Shown here piece after piece: positions 56,680-64,000 of a DNA stretch of 64,000 bases. The stretch is taken from NCBI RefSeq assembly GCF_048771995.1, contig NC_133030.1:64912001-64976000 (forward strand), read 5' to 3'. Position numbers and translations under genes: made by a program. Numbering within the stretch: position 1 is the stretch's first letter; every line of letters starts with the position of its first letter. The stretch comes from Taeniopygia guttata. Its lineage: Eukaryota > Chordata > Aves > Passeriformes > Estrildidae. The notes under the pieces are model-generated. The model made no database searches. It worked only from the letters and a program-made list of their open reading frames with translations, and was not told where the DNA came from.

Positions 56680-59600
56680 CCTTCTGCACCCGATGGGGAT
56701 TTGAATCCCCAGATAGGTGCAAGATAAGTCAAGAGCTACAACCCACAGAGGGGATGGAAGCGAGGTGCAAGGTTGAGACTCCCAAGGAGGGGTTTTTGAG
56801 TTCGTTTTAGAGATGAGGATGTCCAAGAAGTGTCTACTTAGGCCAGCTAAAGGAAAAGTGTCTGTTTTGATCACAGTGCTGAGGTGCGCAGGGCAGAGCA
56901 GTTCTGGTGTGTGTCCTGTCACTTGTCTCTGGTGCACTCTCTGTTCTTTGGGTCTCTCAGTCCTTTCTTCTCATCAAAATCTCTCCCTGGCCTGTCCCCT
57001 TGTTTTTCATGTCCTGTCCTGTGTCACAGGTGTCTGCACATATTTGTCCTAGAGCTGCTCTGCCCTGCTGCTTAGCGTGTAATAGCACAAGTCCTGGGGA
57101 CTTGAAATTGGTAATGCAGGGTGTAGTTGTGTTCTAGATTGTGTTAGGAGATTGACATAACATGTTTGGTGGTGTTAAGTTTTCTTGCACCTGTTTGATA
57201 CTAGTCCTAACTTCCTTTCAGATGCAGACATTTCAAATCTGTGGCAGAGGGCTCCAATCCTGAGTGAGGAACTTCCCATGAGCAGGTCAGCCATTGTTTG
57301 CATTTACAGGGGAAGCCTAAATGGTGACTCTGTTACAGCCCTGTTCTTTGCCTTTATTCTTAGGAGGTCCAGACAGATAGCGGCAGTCAAGGCCCAGTGT
57401 GCCAGGTGAGCAGTGGACAGAAGCAGTTTTTCTCACTCAGGTTTCAGTTTTTGTTGCAGCTGTAAGCATCCATTCTTGTTTTTGTGCTTTAGGAAATACA
57501 CTGGGAGTATGCCAAGCCCCTGTCACCAGCTGGCTGATGGACTGGGTTTCCTGCACTTATGAGCCCTCTGGAAGTATTACAGGACCCTGTGATGAAGCTT
57601 TCTGATTTTACATTTCAAGGTCCCATCCTGGTAGGCCAGAGCAGTGGCCAAGGAGCTGTGGTGAGTTGGGGAGGTAGGGAGGAGGAGTGAGAGTCCTCTT
57701 GAGTTTTAGCATTGTCTCCCCTTAGCCTAGGTGTAGCCTGCAATGACGGCGTCAGAATCCAACCACACCTGCAGCGTGCAGGCCAAGAACCCGGGCATTC
57801 TGAGGAGGATGGAGAATAGCAAAATTATCAGGTTTTGGGCAATATGCTGTTAAGGCTGTGCACCGATGTTTGGTTTTCTTTCTCTTGGCAGGCCAAGAGG
57901 TGACAGCTGGAACTTACCAGACAGGCAGACAACCTTCTTCTGCAGCCAACAGGGCTTTGCATCCCCATATATGTGCAAGATAAGTCAAGGGCTATAACCC
58001 ACAGAGGGGATGGAAGAGAGGTGCCAGGTTGGGACTCCCCAGGAGGGGGTTTTGAGTCAGTTTTGGAGATGGGGATGTTGAAGAGTTTCCTAAGCCCACC
58101 TAAATGCAAAGTGTCTGTTTTGGTCTCAGTGCTGAGGTGCGTAGGGCAGAGCAGTTCTGGTGTGTGTTCTGTCACTTGTCTCTGGTGCACTCTGTGTTCT
58201 TTGGGGCTCTCGGTCCTTTCTTCTCATCAAAAGCTCTCTCCCCGTGTTCTGTCTCCTGATTTGTCATGTCCTGTCTTGTGTCACGGGTGTCTGCACATGT
58301 TTGTCCGGAGCGTCTCTGCCCTGCTGCCTAGCCTGTAATAGCACAAGTCCTGGGGACTTGAAATTGGTAATGCAGTGTGTAGTTGGGATCTGGATTGTGT
58401 AAGGAGATGGCCATAACATGTTCAGTGGTGTTAAGTTGTCCTGCAGCTGTTTGATACTAGTTCTAACTTCCTTTCAGATGCTGACAGTTCAAATCTGTGG
58501 CGGAGAGCGCCAGTCCTGGGTGAGGATCTTCCCATGAGCAGGTCGGTCATTGTTTGCATTTACAGGGGAATTCTAAATGGTGACTATGTTACAGCGGTGT
58601 TTTTGTCTTTATTTTTAGGAGATCCTGGCAGATAGCAGCAGTCAAGGCCCATTGTGCTAGGTGAGCAGTGGAGAGAAGCTGTTGTTTTTGCTCAGGTTTC
58701 GGTTTTTGGTGCGACCGTAAGCATCCGTTCTTGTTTGTGTACTTTAGGGAATCCCTTCGGAGTACGCATAGCACCTGTCACCAGCTGGCCAATGGACTGG
58801 GTTTCCTGTGCTTTATGAGACCTCTGGAAGTATAGCGGGACCCTGTGATGAAGCCTTCACATTTTGTATGTCAGGGTCCCACCCTGGTAGCCCAGAGGAG
58901 TGGACAAGGAATTGCGGTGAGTCTGGGATGTAGGGAGGAGGAGCGTGGGTACACTCAAGTTTCAGCAATGCCACGTCAGCCCCTCTCCACTTAACCGTGC
59001 TGTACCCATAGGTGATGCTGTCGGCCTCCAAGCACGCCTGAAGTGTGTGGCCTGGGCACTCTGAGGAGGATGGTGAGTAGCAGATTTACCAGGTTTTGGC
59101 CGATGTGCTGTTAAGACTGTGCACTGATGTTTGGTTTTCTTTCTGTGGGCAGACCAAGAGGTGACAGCTGGAACTTAGCAGGCGGGCAGACGGCCTTCTT
59201 CTGCAGCCAGCAGGGATTGACATCCCCAGATATGTGCAAGATAAGTGGAGTGTTACGACCTACAGAGGGGATGGAAGCGGGGTGCTGGCTTGGGCCTTTC
59301 TAGAAGGGTTTTTTTTGTCTGTTTTGGGGATGGGGATGTCCAAGAAGCGTTTCCTTAGGCCACCTAAAGGGAAAGTGTCTGTTTTGGTCTCAGTGCTGAG
59401 GTTCACAGGGCAGAGCAGTTCTGGTGTGTGTCCTGTCACTTGTCTCTGGTGCACTCTCTGTTCTTTGGGTCTCTCAGTCCTTTCTTCTCATCAAAATCTC
59501 TCCCTGGCCTGTCCCCTTGTTTTTCATGTCCTGTCCTGTGTCACAGGTGTCTGCACATATTTGTCCTAGAGCTGCTCTGCCCTGCTGCTTAGCGTGTAAT

Positions 59601-62600
59601 AGCACAAGTCCTGGGGACTTGAAATTGGTAATGCAGGGTGTAGTTGTGTTCTAGATTGTGTTAGGAGATTGACATAACATGTTTGGTGGTGTTAAGTTTT
59701 CTTGCACCTGTTTGATACTAGTCCTAACTTCCTTTCAGATGCAGACATTTCAAATCTGTGGCAGAGGGCTCCAATCCTGAGTGAGGAACTTCCCATGAGC
59801 AGGTCAGCCATTGTTTGCATTTACAGGGGAAGCCTAAATGGTGACTCTGTTACAGCCCTGTTCTTTGCCTTTATTCTTAGGAGGTCCAGACAGATAGCGG
59901 CAGTCAAGGCCCAGTGTGCCAGGTGAGCAGTGGACAGAAGCAGTTTTTCTCACTCAGGTTTCAGTTTTTGTTGCAGCTGTAAGCATCCATTCTTGTTTTT
60001 GTGCTTTAGGAAATACACTGGGAGTATGCCAAGCCCCTGTCACCAGCTGGCTGATGGACTGGGTTTCCTGCACTTATGAGCCCTCTGGAAGTATTACAGG
60101 ACCCTGTGATGAAGCTTTCTGATTTTACATTTCAAGGTCCCATCCTGGTAGGCCAGAGCAGTGGCCAAGGAGTTGTGGTGAGTTGGGGAGGTAGGGAGGA
60201 GGAGTGAGAGTCCTCTTGAGTTTTAGCATTGTCTCCCCTTAGCCTAGGTGTAGCCTGCAATGATGGCGTCAGAATCCAACCACACCTGCAGCGTGCAGGC
60301 CAAGAACCCGGGCATTCTGAGGAGGATGGAGAATAGCAAAATTATCAGGTTTTGGGCAATATGCTGTTAAGGCTGTGCACCGATGTTTGGTTTTCTTTCT
60401 CTTGGCAGGCCAAGAGGTGACAGCTGGAACTTACCAGACAGGCAGACAACCTTCTTCTGCAGCCAACAGGGCTTTGCATCCCCATATATGTGCAAGATAA
60501 GTCAAGGGCTATAACCCACAGAGGGGATAGAAGAGAGGTGCCAGGTTGGGACTCCCCAGGAGGGGGTTTTGAGTCAGTTTTGGAGATGGGGATGTTGAAG
60601 AGTTTCCTAAGCCCACCTAAATGCAAAGTGTCTGTTTTGGTCTCAGTGCTGAGGTGCGTAGGGCAGAGCAGTTCTGGTGTGTGTTCTGTCACTTGTCTCT
60701 GGTGCACTCTGTGTTCTTTGGGGCTCTCGGTCCTTTCTTCTCATCAAAAGCTCTCTCCCCGTGTTCTGTCTCCTGATTTGTCATGTCCTGTCTTGTGTCA
60801 CGGGTGTCTGCACATGTTTGTCCGGAGCGTCTCTGCCCTGCTGCCTAGCCTGTAATAGCACAAGTCCTGGGGACTTGAAATTGGTAATGCAGTGTGTAGT
60901 TGGGATCTGGATTGTGTAAGGAGATGGCCATAACATGTTCAGTGGTGTTAAGTTGTCCTGCAGCTGTTTGATACTAGTTCTAACTTCCTTTCAGATGCTG
61001 ACAGTTCAAATCTGTGGCGGAGAGCGCCAGTCCTGGGTGAGGATCTTCCCATGAGCAGGTCGGTCATTGTTTGCATTTACAGGGGAATTCTAAATGGTGA
61101 CTATGTTACAGCGGTGTTTTTGTCTTTATTTTTAGGAGATCCTGGCAGATAGCAGCAGTCAAGGCCCATTGTGCTAGGTGAGCAGTGGAGAGAAGCTGTT
61201 GTTTTTGCTCAGGTTTCGGTTTTTGGTGCGACCGTAAGCATCCGTTCTTGTTTGTGTACTTTAGGGAATCCCTTCGGAGTACGCATAGCACCTGTCACCA
61301 GCTGGCCAATGGACTGGGTTTCCTGTGCTTTATGAGACCTCTGGAAGTATAGCGGGACCCTGTGATGAAGCCTTCACATTTTGTATGTCAGGGTCCCACC
61401 CTGGTAGCCCAGAGGAGTGGACAAGGAATTGCGGTGAGTCTGGGATGTAGGGAGGAGGAGCGTGGGTACACTCAAGTTTCAGCAATGCCACGTCAGCCCC
61501 TCTCCACTTAACCGTGCTGTACCCATAGGTGATGCTGTCGGCCTCCAAGCACGCCTGAAGTGTGTGGCCTGGGCACTCTGAGGAGGATGGTGAGTAGCAG
61601 ATTTACCAGGTTTTGGCCGATGTGCTGTTAAGACTGTGCACTGATGTTTGGTTTTCTTTCTGTGGGCAGACCAAGAGGTGACAGCTGGAACTTAGCAGGC
61701 GGGCAGACGGCCTTCTTCAGCAGCCAGCAGGGATTGACATCCCCAGATATGTGCAAGATAAGTGCAGTGTTACGACCTACAGAGGGGATGGAAGCGGGGT
61801 GCTGGCTCGGGCCTTTCTAGAAGGGTTTTTTTTTGTCTGTTTTGGGGATGGGGATGTCCAAGAAGCGTTTCCTTAGGCCACCTAAAGGGAAAGTGTCTGT
61901 TTTGGTCTCAGTGCTGAGGTTCACAGGGCAGAGCAGTTCCGGTGTGTGTCCTGTCACTTGTCTCTGTTGCACTCTGTGTTGTTTGGGTCTCTCGGTCCTT
62001 TCTTCTCCTCGAGAGCTCTCTCTCCCTGTCACGTCCTGTCCTGTGTCACGGGTGTCTGCACATATTTGTCCCGGCCATGCTCTGCCCTGCTGCATAGCCT
62101 GTAATAGCACAAGTCCTGGGGACTTGAAATTGGTAATGCAGTGTGTAGTTGGGATCTGGATTGTGTAAGGAGATGGCCATAACATGTTCAGTGGTGTTAA
62201 GTTGTCCTGCAGCTGTTTGATACTAGTTCTAACTTCCTTTCAGATGCTGACAGTTGAAATCTGTGGCGGAGAGCGCCAGTCCTGGGTGAGGATCTTCCCA
62301 TGAGCAGGTCGGTCATTGTTTGCATTTACAGGGGAATTCTAAATGGTGACTCTGTTACAGCGGTGTTTTTGTCTTTATTTTTAGGAGATCCTGGCAGATA
62401 GCAGCAGTCAAGGCCCATTGTGCTAGGTGAGCAGTGGAGAGAAGCTGTTGTTTTTGCTCAGGTTTCGGTTTTTGGTGCGACCGTAAGCATCCGTTCTTGT
62501 TTGTGTACTTTAGGGAATCCCTTCGGAGTACGCATAGCACCTGTCACCAGCTGGCCAATGGACTGGGTTTCCTGTGCTTTATGAGACCTCTGGAAGTATA

Positions 62601-64000
62601 GCGGGACCCTGTGATGAAGCCTTCACATTTTGTATGTCAGGGTCCCACCCTGGTAGCCCAGAGGAGTGGACAAGGAATTGCGGTGAGTCTGGGATGTAGG
62701 GAGGAGGAGTGTGGGTACACTCAAGTTTCAGCAATGCCACGTCAGCCCCTCTCCACTTAACCGTGCTGTACCCATAGGTGATGCTGTCGGCCTCCAAGCA
62801 CGCCTGAAGTGTGTGGCCTGGGCACTCTGAGGAGGATGGTGAGTAGCAGATTTACCAGGTTTTGGCCGATGTGCTGTTAAGACTGTGCACTGATGTTTGG
62901 TTTTCTTTCTGTGGGCAGACCAAGAGGTGACAGCTGGAACTTAGCAGGCGGGCAGACGGCCTTCTTCTGCAGCCAGCAGGGATTACATCCCCAGATATGT
63001 GCAAGATAAGTGCAGTGTTACGACCTACAGAGGGGATGGAAGCGGGGTGCTGGCTTGGGCCTTTCTGGAAGGGGTTTTTTTTGTCTGTTTTGGGGATGGG
63101 GATGTCCAAGAAGCGTTTCCTTAGGCCACCTAAAGGGAAAGTGTCTGTTTTGGTCTCAGTGCTGAGGTTCACAGGGCAGAGCAGTTCCGGTGTGTGTCCT
63201 GTCACTTGTCTCTGGTGCACTCTGTGTTGTTTGGGTCTCTCGGTCCTTTCTTCTCCTCGAGAGCTCTCTCTCCCTGTCACGTCCTGTCCTGTGTCACGGG
63301 TGTCTGCACATATTTGTCCCGGCCATGCTCTGCCCTGCTGCATAGCCTGTAATAGCACAAGTCCTGGGGACTTGAAATTGGTAATGCAGTGTGTAGTTGG
63401 GATCTGGATTGTGTAAGGAGATGGCCATAACATGTTCAGTGGTGTTAAGTTGTCCTGCAGCTGTTTGATACTAGTTCTAACTTCCTTTCAGATGCTGACA
63501 GTTCAAATCTGTGGCGGAGAGCGCCAGTCCTGGGTGAGGATCTTCCCATGAGCAGGTCGGTCATTGTTTGCATTTACAGGGGAATTCTAAATGGTGACTA
63601 TGTTACAGCGGTGTTTTTGTCTTTATTTTTAGGAGATCCTGGCAGATAGCAGCAGTCAAGGCCCATTGTGCTAGGTGAGCAGTGGAGAGAAGCTGTTGTT
63701 TTTGCTCAGGTTTCGGTTTTTGGTGCGACCGTAAGCATCCGTTCTTGTTTGTGTACTTTAGGGAATCCCTTCGGAGTACGCATAGCACCTGTCACCAGCT
63801 GGCCAATGGACTGGGTTTCCTGTGCTTTATGAGACCTCTGGAAGTATAGCGGGACCCTGTGATGAAGCCTAAAAATTTTGTATGTCAGGGTCCCACCCTG
63901 GTAGCCCAGAGGAGTGGACAAGGAATTGCGGTGAGTCTGGGATGTAGGGAGGAGGAGTGTGGGTGCACTCAAGTTTCAGCAATGCCACGTCAGCCCCTCT
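56680..64000 (+). repeat. Macrosatellite block 2, 1,248-1,262-bp monomers
   Basis: Same family as block 1 but diverged. Monomers start at 56,807, 58,063, 59,324, 60,580, 61,842 and 63,090; the last is cut by the window end. Two alternating types (GATGTCCAAGAAG and GATGTTGAAGAG) form a dimer, so 56,890-59,406 and 59,407-61,923 are nearly identical at a 2,517-bp period. Beyond 61,923 single 1,248-bp monomers repeat. Splice-like sites equivalent to a-e of block 1 are mostly kept (for example TGTGC[C/T]AG/GTGAGC and GTGAGT after the c segment). Confidence 0.95.

Overview
This is eukaryotic vertebrate DNA, most likely from a songbird or another bird. The sequence shows GT-AG bounded mini-exons, long AT-rich introns, unmethylated-looking CpG islands with NRF1 and YY1 type sites, a solo retroviral LTR of the kind common in passerines, and very G-rich intronic minisatellites. 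I recognise no complete gene and assign no gene symbol. No tRNA, rRNA or CRISPR array was seen. The window is dominated by duplications at every scale.

Region 1 (1-17,658) is a tandem segmental duplication. Copy 1 is 7,121 bp, copy 2 is 8,197 bp and copy 3 is truncated. Outside the variable repeats, copies 1 and 2 are nearly identical. Each full copy carries a 45-nt exon candidate, an AT-rich block, a CpG-island promoter, a 357-bp VNTR with G-quadruplex potential, a 21-bp minisatellite whose codons form heptads, and a string of short exon candidates. The length difference comes almost wholly from the VNTR (4 against 7 units).

Region 2 (17,659-30,445) is mostly unique intronic DNA. It holds good coding exons at 19,434-19,496 and 28,613-28,777 (phase 0, coiled-coil-like) and a likely terminal exon at 30,407-30,628 that runs into repeat DNA. 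Copy 3 ends exactly at a splice donor, so this gene may start from the copy 3 CpG island or may use the 45-nt exon.

Region 3 (30,446-41,340) has three CpG islands within about 7 kb. Two are copies of one segment (30,446-33,200 and 36,877-40,185). The third (about 33,800-35,040) has a TATA box, inverted CCAAT boxes and a first-exon donor. The DNA downstream of the two duplicated islands is strikingly poor in C on the + strand (about 3% C in a hand-counted 420-base stretch).

Region 4 (41,345-64,000) is a macrosatellite with monomers of 1,248-1,274 bp in two blocks. They are separated by a 190-bp satellite, an inverted repeat and a 42-bp minisatellite. The monomers carry several splice-site pairs that are mostly conserved between diverged subfamilies, although the reading frames are not. 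The block continues past the window end. This array and the C-depleted promoter segments are the best candidates for something undescribed.
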